The notes under the pieces are model-generated. The model was not told where the DNA came from and did not search any database. It saw only the letters and a program-made list of their open reading frames with translations. A stretch of DNA of 64,000 bases from a virus. The translations under genes were made by a program, and so were the position numbers. This document shows, piece by piece, positions 48,265 to 54,378 of this stretch; positions within the stretch are counted from its first letter, which is position 1; each line of letters begins with the position of its first letter. The stretch is from positions 1 to 64,000 of IMG/VR virus record IMGVR_UViG_3300035212_002004; one strand, given 5' to 3'.

Positions 48265-48336
48265 TACTCCTAGGAAGAATTGAACTTCCATTTCATCCTT
48301 ATCAGAGATGTGTGCTAACCATTCTACTATAGGAGC
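48265..48336 (-). tRNA. tRNA-Ile (GAT)
   Basis: Acceptor GCTCCTA/TAGGAGT, anticodon arm CATCT-CTGATAA-GGATG, T-loop TTCAATT. Confidence 0.9.
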
Positions 48337-48458
48337 AATTTGTAACGTTTAATCTGATAACCTTACGAAGAGTTGTTCCTTATTAATCCAATTGTAATGT
48401 TAGTTGTTGGAGGGAAAGTTACACATCTAAACCCGTCAGGAGATACTAACACCCCTTG
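48337..48458 (-). other. Inter-tRNA spacer, 122 nt
   Basis: Contains GAACAACTCTTCGTAAGG, related to the GATCAACTTCG blocks of the other spacers, and no ORF. No firm feature seen. Confidence 0.35.
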
Positions 48459-48530
48459 CTCCTCCCCTAGGACTCGAACCTAGATAAGATGATTAACAGT
48501 CATCCGTAATAACCTTTATACGAGAGAGGA
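48459..48530 (-). tRNA. tRNA-Asn (GTT)
   Basis: Acceptor TCCTCTC/GGGAGGA, anticodon arm GATGA-CTGTTAA-TCATC, T-loop TTCGAGT, discriminator G. Confidence 0.9.
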
Positions 48531-48536
48531 ATTTTG

Positions 48537-48612
48537 AGCCACATAACAGGAATCGAACCTGTCTGCTGAATCTTGTCAAATACTCTCATCTTGTCGACCT
48601 TTCAGAGGCATA
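48537..48612 (-). tRNA. tRNA-like element with a lone good T-arm
   Basis: T-arm ACAGGTTCGATTCCTGT is canonical, followed by TATGTGGC. No matching 5' acceptor strand found within 100 nt, so this may be a tRNA remnant; a TTTGACAA loop hints at Val. Confidence 0.45.
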
Positions 48613-48652
48613 TTCTATTTAACCCTTTATGATCTTCCACCCTACGTCTAGG

Positions 48653-48706
48653 ACAGTCCATACATAATTGACTAAAAGATCCAGTCGTCACCGTTGACTA
48701 TGGACT
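48653..48706 (-). other. Armless tRNA-like fold
   Basis: AGTCCATA and TATGGACT (8 bp) enclose GTCA-ACGG-TGAC at the D position and GACTG-GATCTTT-TAGTC at the anticodon position, with no T-arm, about 54 nt in all. The loop would read TCT. Confidence 0.35.
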
Positions 48707-48712
48707 TGTTTG

Positions 48713-48785
48713 TGGACCCTGTAGGAATCGAACCTACTCCTCTAGTTCTTCAGACTAGCGTACGCACCAGCTATACCAAAGGTCC
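48713..48785 (-). tRNA. tRNA-Phe (GAA)
   Basis: Acceptor GGACCTT/AGGGTCC, anticodon arm CTAGT-CTGAAGA-ACTAG, T-loop TTCGATT. Confidence 0.9.
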
Positions 48786-48798
48786 AAGGTTAATAAAG

Positions 48799-48869
48799 TG
48801 GGGCCAGTAGGAATCGAACCTACCCAGTGAGCTTTTACAGAGCTGCTCGGCACCTTGCCTGTTGTCCCC
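48799..48869 (-). tRNA. tRNA-Tyr (GTA)
   Basis: Anticodon arm AGCT-CTGTAAA-AGCT, acceptor GGGGACA/TGGCCCC with one mismatch, T-loop TTCGATT. Variable arm short, unlike bacterial Tyr tRNAs. Confidence 0.85.
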
Positions 48870-48915
48870 AATTACACTTTCCAATTAAATCTGTATAAGT
48901 GTGAAACCCTCTTCG

Positions 48916-48986
48916 TACCTCGTAGTGGAATCGAACCACTGCCATTTCCATGTAAAAGAAATACGCTTCCATTACGCCAACGAGGC
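48916..48986 (-). tRNA. tRNA-Val (TAC)
   Basis: Acceptor GCCTCGT/ACGAGGT, anticodon arm TTTCT-TTTACAT-GGAAA, T-loop TTCGATT. Confidence 0.88.
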
Positions 48987-49033
48987 AAATGCACTTCCTG
49001 TTCTCTACGGTATAGTATAGTGCTAACCATTTG

Positions 49034-49104
49034 TACCCCCTGAAGGTAATGCTCCTTCTTCCCGATATTAAAAGTATCGTGCTTCACTTTAAAGCCTAGA
49101 GGGC
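49034..49104 (-). tRNA. tRNA-Lys (TTT), variant elbow
   Basis: Anticodon arm CGATA-CTTTTAA-TATCG. T-arm GAAGG-AGCATTA-CCTTC and D-loop TAAAGTG share the variant seen in Asp and Gln tRNAs. Confidence 0.82.
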
Positions 49105-49166
49105 AAATTTAATTCTATGCGTCGGTGCTTATTAGGCGGTGATCTATGAATTAGTAACAGTCTCTC

Positions 49167-49239
49167 GTCTAATAGTTAGGATTCGAACCTAAGTACTGCT
49201 CAGTCCAAGTGAGCCATGAAACCGTGCTTCGCTACTAGA
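49167..49239 (-). tRNA. tRNA-Pro (TGG)
   Basis: Acceptor TCTAGTA/TATTAGA, anticodon arm GCTCA-CTTGGAC-TGAGC, T-loop TTCGAAT. Confidence 0.87.
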
Positions 49240-49249
49240 AATTTATTTG

Positions 49250-49320
49250 TTGCCCATGAAGGTAACGCTCCTTCTCCGCATGTGTCAAAGACATGTGTAC
49301 TACTTTTATACGAACGGGCA
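49250..49320 (-). tRNA. tRNA-Gln (TTG), variant elbow
   Basis: Acceptor TGCCCGT/ATGGGCA, anticodon arm CATGT-CTTTGAC-ACATG. T-arm GAAGG-AGCGTTA-CCTTC, D-loop AAAAGTA. Confidence 0.82.
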
Positions 49321-49325
49321 CAATG

Positions 49326-49766
49326 CTATTTTAAATTATGTTTTATTTTTAATCTATGGACTCTATTGTAATTATCACCTTTTGGAGATAAACCAGCATC
49401 TCTTAATATGTCAGCTATACTTCCTCCTTTTTTTATAGATTCAATTAATACATCTTCATGCACCCATTTAGTATGGGTTTCTTTTTTATAGTTTTTAGAT
49501 CTAAAAGTTGATGTTTGTGAATGACAATTAGGACACATATATCTTAAATTCCCTCTAGTATTATTATGTTTATCACCATCTATATGGTCTAATTCTAATA
49601 AAAGAGGTTTTTCATTCCATTCTTCTAATATTCCACATTCTACACATTTAGGTTCTCCTAACCATTTATCTTTTTTTAACCAGTCTCTAAAAGCAGGAAC
49701 AAATGTTATTGTCATTTCCCCATTTAATATTTTTTCAATATTATTTTTAATATCAGTACGTTTCAT
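49326..49766 (-). CDS. HNH homing endonuclease, 146 aa
   Basis: Start set at MKRTDIKNNIEKI; the longer frame would run through the tRNA-Ser gene. CVECGILEEWNEKPLLLELDHIDGDKHNNTRGNLRYMCPNCHSQTSTF is an HNH core with zinc knuckles (CxxC, DHIDG, N, CPNCH). The basic C-terminal part resembles a small HTH (GGSIADILRDAGLSPKGDNY). Sits inside the tRNA archipelago with a class B octamer 15 nt upstream. Confidence 0.92.
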   Translation of the reverse strand: MKRTDIKNNIEKILNGEMTITFVPAFRDWLKKDKWLGEPKCVECGILEEWNEKPLLLELDHIDGDKHNNTRGNLRYMCPNCHSQTSTFRSKNYKKETHTKWVHEDVLIESIKKGGSIADILRDAGLSPKGDNYNRVHRLKIKHNLK

Positions 49767-49781
49767 ATAATATATTTGATA

Positions 49782-49789
49782 ATAAATAT
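49782..49789 (-). promoter_or_regulatory. Class B octamer ATATTTAT before HNH gene
   Basis: TAATATTTATTATC, 15 nt before the ATG at 49766. Confidence 0.5.
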
Positions 49790-49825
49790 TACATCGTCTT
49801 AAAGACTTAAACATACTTTTAATAG

Positions 49826-49909
49826 AAGAGAGTGTGGGACTCGAACCCACAACGGTTTAACCCGCTACGACTTTTCAAGAGTCGCTCTTGATCCAGCCAG
49901 ATACTCTCC
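49826..49909 (-). tRNA. tRNA-Ser (TGA)
   Basis: 84 nt with a long variable arm (GTAGCGGGTTAAACCG). Acceptor GGAGAGT/ACTCTCT, anticodon arm CGACT-CTTGAAA-AGTCG, T-loop TTCGAGT. Confidence 0.9.
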
Positions 49910-49957
49910 ATCTTATTCTATCCAATATGTCAATGAACTACTTATTTTTCTTATGCT

Positions 49958-49989
49958 TCAATATACGAACCCTTTTTACGGTATCCAAA
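49958..49989 (-). promoter_or_regulatory. Class A promoter for the 47.4-49.9 kb tRNA block
   Basis: TTTG, 20 nt, TATATTGA, 48 nt upstream of tRNA-Ser. Confidence 0.68.
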
Positions 49990-49996
49990 TCTTTTG

Positions 49997-50032
49997 TAAA
50001 AAAAACTCGAATCTTTTTATTTGATCCGAGTT
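49997..50032 (-). terminator. Intrinsic terminator of the 44-aa gene
   Basis: AACTCGGATC-N9-GATTCGAGTT (10 bp, one G-U) followed by seven T on the minus strand. Confidence 0.82.
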
Positions 50033-50064
50033 TCTTATTAGAATTTATATGTTATATCTCTATA

Positions 50065-50199
50065 TCATACCTCGGTACCACCTTGTTTCGGTTCATTATT
50101 ATATGTAAAGCCAATGACAAAATCATTCCATAACGAACTGGCTGACATTGTCAGTGATCTCGAGGCTTGATGTTGTTGTATGTTTTGAATTTGTATCAT
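50065..50199 (-). CDS. Small single-gene unit, 44 aa
   Basis: Hand-found frame starting MIQIQNIQQHQASRSLTMSAS and ending NNEPKQGGTEV. It has its own class B octamer (50216-50223) and its own strong terminator (49997-50032), i.e. a monocistronic transcript. Polar and Gln-rich; the function is unknown. The arrangement is better evidence than the ORF length. Confidence 0.65.
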   Translation of the reverse strand: MIQIQNIQQHQASRSLTMSASSLWNDFVIGFTYNNEPKQGGTEV

Positions 50200-50215
50200 T
50201 TTGTTTTATGTGATT

Positions 50216-50223
50216 ATAAATAT
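50216..50223 (-). promoter_or_regulatory. Class B octamer ATATTTAT
   Basis: TATATATTTATAATC, 16 nt before the ATG at 50199. Confidence 0.5.
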
Positions 50224-50252
50224 ATATAAGGAATAGAAACCTTGAATTATTT

Positions 50253-50513
50253 TTACCCTTTTAATAATTTTTTCTTATCTTTACTTTTAGCTAACCTACT
50301 ATCTAGGTACTGAATGGTGTCTACATGAAGTCTGTCAGTTCGATCTATTTCTTGATCAATTCTACGATTCACTAATTCATCATTTTTGTAAAGGGTATTA
50401 ATAATCTCTGTTTCATTACCTTTTAAAGCAGTTACTTGCTTTGATACCTTGTTTAGTTTTACTCCTTGGTAAACTAAGGTGATAATTGCTGCACCTAATA
50501 AAAATTCTGTCAT
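50253..50513 (-). CDS. Small protein with N-terminal hydrophobic span and coiled coil, 86 aa
   Basis: MTEFLLGAAIITLVYQGVKLNKVSKQV: a membrane or signal-like start followed by a charged coiled coil (RIDQEIDRTDRLHVDTIQYLDSRLAKSKDKK). No family; looks like a small virion or membrane-associated protein. Last gene before the third tRNA block. Confidence 0.6.
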   Translation of the reverse strand: MTEFLLGAAIITLVYQGVKLNKVSKQVTALKGNETEIINTLYKNDELVNRRIDQEIDRTDRLHVDTIQYLDSRLAKSKDKKKLLKG

Positions 50514-50535
50514 AATAATTTGATTTTAGAATTAG

Positions 50536-50634
50536 AGCTAAGGCCGGACTCGAACCGGATACCGTTTCATTTAAAACGGACTAGACAACCATTTGACTGG
50601 ATTCGGAAACCATTCCTCATTACGCCCACTTAGC
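50536..50634 (-). tRNA. tRNA-Leu-like (CAA?), class II, 99 nt
   Basis: Acceptor GCTAAGT/CCTTAGC, T-arm CCGGTTCGAGTCCGG, arm ATCCA-GTCAAAT-GGTTG would give CAA, and a CCGTTT/AAACGG hairpin fits a long variable arm. Longer than usual and anticodon only tentative. Confidence 0.55.
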
Positions 50635-50639
50635 TTTTT

Positions 50640-50726
50640 GGAATCGGTGAGGGATTCGAACCCTCATCTGGACTTACCGTCCATGTTAACCCTAGCAGGT
50701 ATGCTCCTGTTGACACCAACCGATTC
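50640..50726 (-). tRNA. tRNA-like, class II, 87 nt
   Basis: Acceptor GAATCGG/CCGATTC, variable arm TGGAC-GGTAA-GTCCA, T-arm GAGGGTTCGAATCCCTC. Anticodon arm ambiguous (6-nt loop in ACC-TGCTAG-GGT). Confidence 0.6.
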
Positions 50727-50894
50727 TTTTTTTACCAACCTTGGTCTTTCTTGTAGCCTTCCGAGTTATCAGTTACGGGGCTTGTACAAGATCAGGGTTT
50801 CTGATTAATGATTTGCTTGTACTCTAGATTACTATAAACCCTTTTTCATCCGTTTAGCATCATCATTAATTAACAGCGAGCATTGGTAATTTGT

Positions 50895-50997
50895 AGTCAG
50901 GACAGGAATCGAACCTGTATACCTCGTTTATCTGTTGGAACGAGTACTCCCAATGGTTGCGACCCATACACTGCGTTTCCCATTTTCGCCACCTGAC
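50895..50997 (-). tRNA. tRNA-like, class II, 103 nt
   Basis: Acceptor GTCAGGT/TCCTGAC, T-arm ACAGGTTCGATTCCTGT, and a long CTCGT/ACGAG variable arm. Anticodon arm ATGG-GTCGCAA-CCAT would read CGC; not trusted. Confidence 0.5.
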
Positions 50998-51100
50998 TAT
51001 TTTATAAAACATTCCAGCCACATTGGGAGAGCCGCAGTTCCCACGTTGTTTAAAGACTTTCTTGGCGGACCTATCTACTGGGGTGTGTTTTACTTATACT

Positions 51101-51132
51101 TAAATATACGAACTTTAGTTTAATTATCCAAC
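51101..51132 (-). promoter_or_regulatory. Class A promoter for the 50.5-51.0 kb tRNA block
   Basis: GTTG, 20 nt, TATATTTA; overlaps the end of the 51124 gene. Confidence 0.7.
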
Positions 51133-51411
51133 TTCTTTGGACATTTTTTCTAACATTTCGTAAGTTTTTTCAAAAATATCTGGTTTACATGGATAAAATT
51201 CTCCTTGTACTCCTTTTATGATAAAATCACCTACACTAGCTGTCATATCTCCTTCTAGAGTTTCGATTGTAATTTTTCCTGATGGATTACCTTCTTCAGG
51301 ACTTGTTTTAGTCCTGATTGAGGTTTTCATAAATTCAGCTATTTCTCCTTGATTTGTTCCATCCCATCGAACTGCTTCAATTACAACTGGTTTCTTTCTG
51401 TAGAGAGCCAT
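51124..51411 (-). CDS. PGDYG-type phage protein, 95 aa
   Basis: MALYRKKPVVIEAVRWDGTNQGEI ... ITIETLEGDMTASVGDFIIKGVQGEFYPCKPDIFEKTYEM matches the widespread phage family with the PGDYIIKGV..GEFYPCKPDIFE signature (here VGDFIIKGV). Function unknown, common in tailed phages. One base from the gene upstream. Confidence 0.85.
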   Translation of the reverse strand: MALYRKKPVVIEAVRWDGTNQGEIAEFMKTSIRTKTSPEEGNPSGKITIETLEGDMTASVGDFIIKGVQGEFYPCKPDIFEKTYEMLEKMSKEVG

Positions 51412-51809
51412 TAAAAACTTACTGTTGAAAGTACTTTAATAATAGTAAATTCAGGATCAAAATCTTTGTCTAATTGTTTTGCAACTAATAAATCGATTGA
51501 TGTTCCGTTTTTTTGCTCAACCCATAACTCTTTTACAAATTCTGAAGATGTTACTTCATTTTTGTCGTTTCTTCCTACTGTAAATACAGCTACTTTTACT
51601 TGTTTGCTCATGTTTTTTATTGGTGTTACGGCTGTTGATAAGCCTAAATTATTTGAATAATTAATTGTTGAATTTCCTGATAGGGTTAATCCTGAATTGG
51701 GGTGGGATACTGTAAGTATTGAGTTAGGATTAGTACATCCCATTCCTATTGTTCCTGAGTATCCAACTGTTGTTCCGGTTGTTCCTAGCCAACTTTGTGT
51801 TTCGTTCAT
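51411..51809 (-). CDS. Hypothetical protein, 132 aa
   Basis: Ser/Thr/Gly-rich N-terminal half (TGTTVGYSGTIGMGCTNPNS) and a more regular C-terminal half from MSKQVKVAVFTVGRND. The first half looks like surface-exposed repeats; a start at Met 67 would give a compact 66-aa protein. No family recognised. Confidence 0.5.
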   Translation of the reverse strand: MNETQSWLGTTGTTVGYSGTIGMGCTNPNSILTVSHPNSGLTLSGNSTINYSNNLGLSTAVTPIKNMSKQVKVAVFTVGRNDKNEVTSSEFVKELWVEQKNGTSIDLLVAKQLDKDFDPEFTIIKVLSTVSF

Positions 51810-52237
51810 AATTTTAGATAATCTTTTAAATTAATATTTTGTGTTTTTTCTTGATAATGAAAATCTGTATGGCAATTTCTACAAAGCACTTTACATTTCC
51901 GTATTTCAGTTTTAATAATATTTAAAGTGTAAGTTTTAAAATATGGTAAAGCATGTTCTTTAGTATCAGGATCTATATGGTGAAAATCTAAAACCCAAAA
52001 TCTTTTTTCTCCACATTTTTGGCACCCACAATACTTTTTGTACCTATTCATAAATTCTTGACCTCTATTATAACTCTTTTTACTAGCCTTTATTTGATAC
52101 TTTTTATAAACATCACTATTAGCTTTATTATGTATAGCATTATAAGAATGTTGACATAATTTACATTTACCTCCACCTTTATAAAAATCGGTTAATGGTT
52201 TAGTTTCATTACAAGAAGGGCATTTTTTATTATTCAT
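51806..52237 (-). CDS. HNH homing endonuclease, 143 aa
   Basis: CPSCNETKPLTDFY and CKLCQ knuckles at the start, then CGCQKCGEKRFWVLDFHHIDPDTKEH and CRNCHTDFHY. Paralogue of 23958-24338. It sits between queC and a small gene. Its upstream octamer is in the loop of a nested hairpin (52238-52292). Overlaps its downstream neighbour by 4 nt. Confidence 0.9.
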   Translation of the reverse strand: MNNKKCPSCNETKPLTDFYKGGGKCKLCQHSYNAIHNKANSDVYKKYQIKASKKSYNRGQEFMNRYKKYCGCQKCGEKRFWVLDFHHIDPDTKEHALPYFKTYTLNIIKTEIRKCKVLCRNCHTDFHYQEKTQNINLKDYLKL

Positions 52238-52292
52238 AATTTACATTTTAGGTCCGGTTATAAATATTAAGAAACCGGACCTTTTGTAAATT
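52238..52292 (-). terminator. Nested hairpin between queC and HNH gene
   Basis: AATTTACA/TGTAAATT (8 bp) outside GGTCCGGTT/AACCGGACC (9 bp), loop carrying AATATTTAT (52260-52267). It fills the whole gap, from the queC stop to the endonuclease ATG; could end queC transcription or control entry to the endonuclease gene. Confidence 0.65.
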
Positions 52293-53166
52293 ATTTTATA
52301 TGGTTTTCTAAAACTTGAGCAACATGATCCCTAGCAATTTCCCAACTTACAGGACCTTCTTCAAGGTTCGCATAAGCAACTGGATCTTTTCTTCCTAGTT
52401 TAATAAATGCTTCGATACGTTCTACTGAAGATGCTGATTTATAATCTGAGAACCATTCTCCTGTCCAAACATTAAATTCTTTACCTGGGAATTGTCCTTC
52501 TTTCCAGGGTTTATATCCCTCAATCCAAATTGGCTTATAAGAAGTATTAGTTCTCGAATAAACTTCATCAAAATCTAATCCTAATTCTCTACACAATACC
52601 TCTCCATCTTTTAAGATATCGAATTTATCTCCTTCTAAATAAGGTGTAAAATAACCTACTCTTTCAGCTTCCCAATTTCCTAATCTAAAAGCTGTATCAT
52701 CAGCATCTCTAAACTCTTGTCTACAATCAGGATAAATTGCATGATCACCAGCATGAATACCTAAAGCAATATCACAAGTTTCTCCTGTTCTATTTGCAAC
52801 TGATAAAGCTACTGCTTGAGAAATTGAAGCAAATATTTTGTTTCTATTAGGAACAACTGTTGCTTTCATATTATCTTCTGCATAATGACCTTCAGGTACA
52901 TCTTCACCTCCTGTTACTAAAGCTGAATCTAATAAATCAACTAATCCATCTAGTTTAATTTGACGATAACGTAATTCAGTCTGTGATGATGATTCCTCTC
53001 CAATATAGTTTACTAAGGATTGAGCTCTCTCTAGCTCTACTCTGTGTTTTTGACCGTAATCAAAGCTAATAGCAGTGACTGTGTCATACTCTTTTAGACA
53101 TCTAAGCAATAATGTGCTTGAGTCCATTCCTCCACTTAAGGATACTACAACATGTTTTTTAGACAT
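52291..53166 (-). CDS. queC: QueC-like 7-cyano-7-deazaguanine synthase
   Basis: 291 aa. PP-loop VVSLSGGMDSSTLLLRCL at residue 6; VVPNRNKIFASISQAVALS and HAGDHAIYPDCRQEF (about 138-152) are QueC motifs. It turns 7-carboxy-7-deazaguanine into preQ0 with ATP and ammonia. Odd point: the C-terminal Cys cluster that binds zinc in bacterial QueC (C...CGxCxxC) is missing; the matching place reads RTNTSYKPIW and later text has no Cys. The extra C-terminal 60 residues may replace it. Confidence 0.88.
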   Translation of the reverse strand: MSKKHVVVSLSGGMDSSTLLLRCLKEYDTVTAISFDYGQKHRVELERAQSLVNYIGEESSSQTELRYRQIKLDGLVDLLDSALVTGGEDVPEGHYAEDNMKATVVPNRNKIFASISQAVALSVANRTGETCDIALGIHAGDHAIYPDCRQEFRDADDTAFRLGNWEAERVGYFTPYLEGDKFDILKDGEVLCRELGLDFDEVYSRTNTSYKPIWIEGYKPWKEGQFPGKEFNVWTGEWFSDYKSASSVERIEAFIKLGRKDPVAYANLEEGPVSWEIARDHVAQVLENHIK

Positions 53167-53214
53167 AATTTATAATTTAATTTGTGCCAGGTATTTGAAA
53201 CGTATAGGCAAACG

Positions 53215-53439
53215 TTATTTTTGTTCTCCGTTGTAAATTTTCTTTCCAAAATATTCATCAAGAAATTCTCTACGATAAAGTTTTACTTTACCTGTGTATT
53301 TAGGATTTGACACTTCTTGTTCTTGAATAGTTTCTCTTAATTTAACAGCAACTTCTGCTACTTCTTTTCCTAATTCTGATCCTGCGGCTCTGCCTAGATA
53401 CTCATAAAGAGACATCATGTACAGTTTTTGTGCTTCCAT
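53215..53439 (-). CDS. Hypothetical protein, 74 aa
   Basis: MEAQKLYMMSLYEYLGRAAGSELGKEVAEVAVKLRETIQEQ: helical. It resembles small accessory proteins encoded beside preQ0/DpdA genes only by position. No named family. Confidence 0.55.
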   Translation of the reverse strand: MEAQKLYMMSLYEYLGRAAGSELGKEVAEVAVKLRETIQEQEVSNPKYTGKVKLYRREFLDEYFGKKIYNGEQK

Positions 53440-53443
53440 AACT

Positions 53444-53587
53444 CTATTTTTGTTTTAGTTTTTTTAATCCCCAAGGATGATAAATTATTTCAAAGGTTTC
53501 AGTATCATATTGGGCCATTCTTTGAAATCCATACCCAAATATTCTTAATATGGGGTTTACAAACTGGGCTAACTTATATTTTACCAT
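53444..53587 (-). CDS. Small hypothetical protein, 47 aa
   Basis: Hand-found: starts MVKYKLAQFVNPILRIF and ends LKKLKQK. Its ATG overlaps the last codons of the transglycosylase gene (out of frame), and its stop is 5 nt before the next ATG. Tightly packed; likely coupled to the transglycosylase. Confidence 0.6.
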   Translation of the reverse strand: MVKYKLAQFVNPILRIFGYGFQRMAQYDTETFEIIYHPWGLKKLKQK

Positions 53588-54368
53588 TATTACAAAATTC
53601 TTTAAATTTATTTACATTAAATATAATATCTTCTAATTGAGAAGACAAATCTTTTTCCATAAACTCTTCAATTTTATTTGATGGTTTTTCTAATAAACCT
53701 ATGTCAGTATATCTTTTACCTAAAGCCCCACAAATAATTGGATTTGAAGTATCAACTGAATTAATTAAATTAGGTTGAGCGTCTCTATAGTAAGTAAATT
53801 CTTGAGGTGTTGATGCTCCTAATAAATGAATATAATGATGATCTTTTATTACATTTTGAGATAATAAAAATTGAATTAATAATACTCTACCAACAGATTG
53901 ATTAGCTAGTACATTTTCAGAACCACCTAATTCTTGATATACAACAGAAGAATGGTTAAAAGCAAAATGAGTATAGCCTAAATCAACACATTGTTGATAT
54001 AGAGTATGAATTTCACTTACCGTTTTTCCCTGCAATACAACCATTAATTTAGTTTTAAATGGTAGTTTATATTGGGTCCAATGTTTTGCGTTTTTAGCTG
54101 TAAGATCACGTTCATTCCACTCATCAGGTACAATAAATATATTTGGTTCAATTAGATTTATTTTTTCTAATAAATCTTTAGTAGTATGTGAATATCCTTC
54201 AAATAAAGAGTTATCCATAATAATAAATCTATCTCTTTCTTTTTGATCTAAAAAATACTGTCTATATTCTGGGTACTTATCCATAAAAATAGGGAGACAA
54301 TAATCAAAATCTGACCATTCATTATTGTACTCAAATAAAGAGATTGGAACTTCATGTGAAATTTTCAT
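53574..54368 (-). CDS. dpdA: DpdA-like tRNA-guanine transglycosylase homologue (DNA base exchange)
   Basis: 264 aa TIM-barrel enzyme related to TGT: FIIMDNSLFEGY (about 50, first Asp), NIFIVPDEWNERD (about 77), KLMVVLQGKTVSEIHTLYQQC (about 110) and YIHLLGASTPQEF (about 178) follow the barrel strand order. DpdA swaps guanine for preQ0 in phage DNA. With FolE, QueD, QueE and QueC in the window the full route is present. The family assignment is from motifs, not a search. Confidence 0.8.
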   Translation of the reverse strand: MKISHEVPISLFEYNNEWSDFDYCLPIFMDKYPEYRQYFLDQKERDRFIIMDNSLFEGYSHTTKDLLEKINLIEPNIFIVPDEWNERDLTAKNAKHWTQYKLPFKTKLMVVLQGKTVSEIHTLYQQCVDLGYTHFAFNHSSVVYQELGGSENVLANQSVGRVLLIQFLLSQNVIKDHHYIHLLGASTPQEFTYYRDAQPNLINSVDTSNPIICGALGKRYTDIGLLEKPSNKIEEFMEKDLSSQLEDIIFNVNKFKEFCNNGKI

Positions 54369-54378
54369 AAATTTAATT

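Noticed and set aside
44869-49087. ORFs overlapping the tRNA genes (44869-45090, 47704-47910, 48872-49087)
   Set aside because: They run through tRNA genes on the same strand and have no protein-like composition.
431-51132. CRISPR array or integration repeats
   Set aside because: The repeated 12-13-mers are irregularly spaced promoter boxes; no regular repeat-spacer pattern, no Cas genes, no integrase or attachment site seen.
53167-53214. preQ1/preQ0 riboswitch before queC or queD
   Set aside because: I looked for the compact preQ1-I and class II patterns; only a weak AACG/CGTT hairpin is present.
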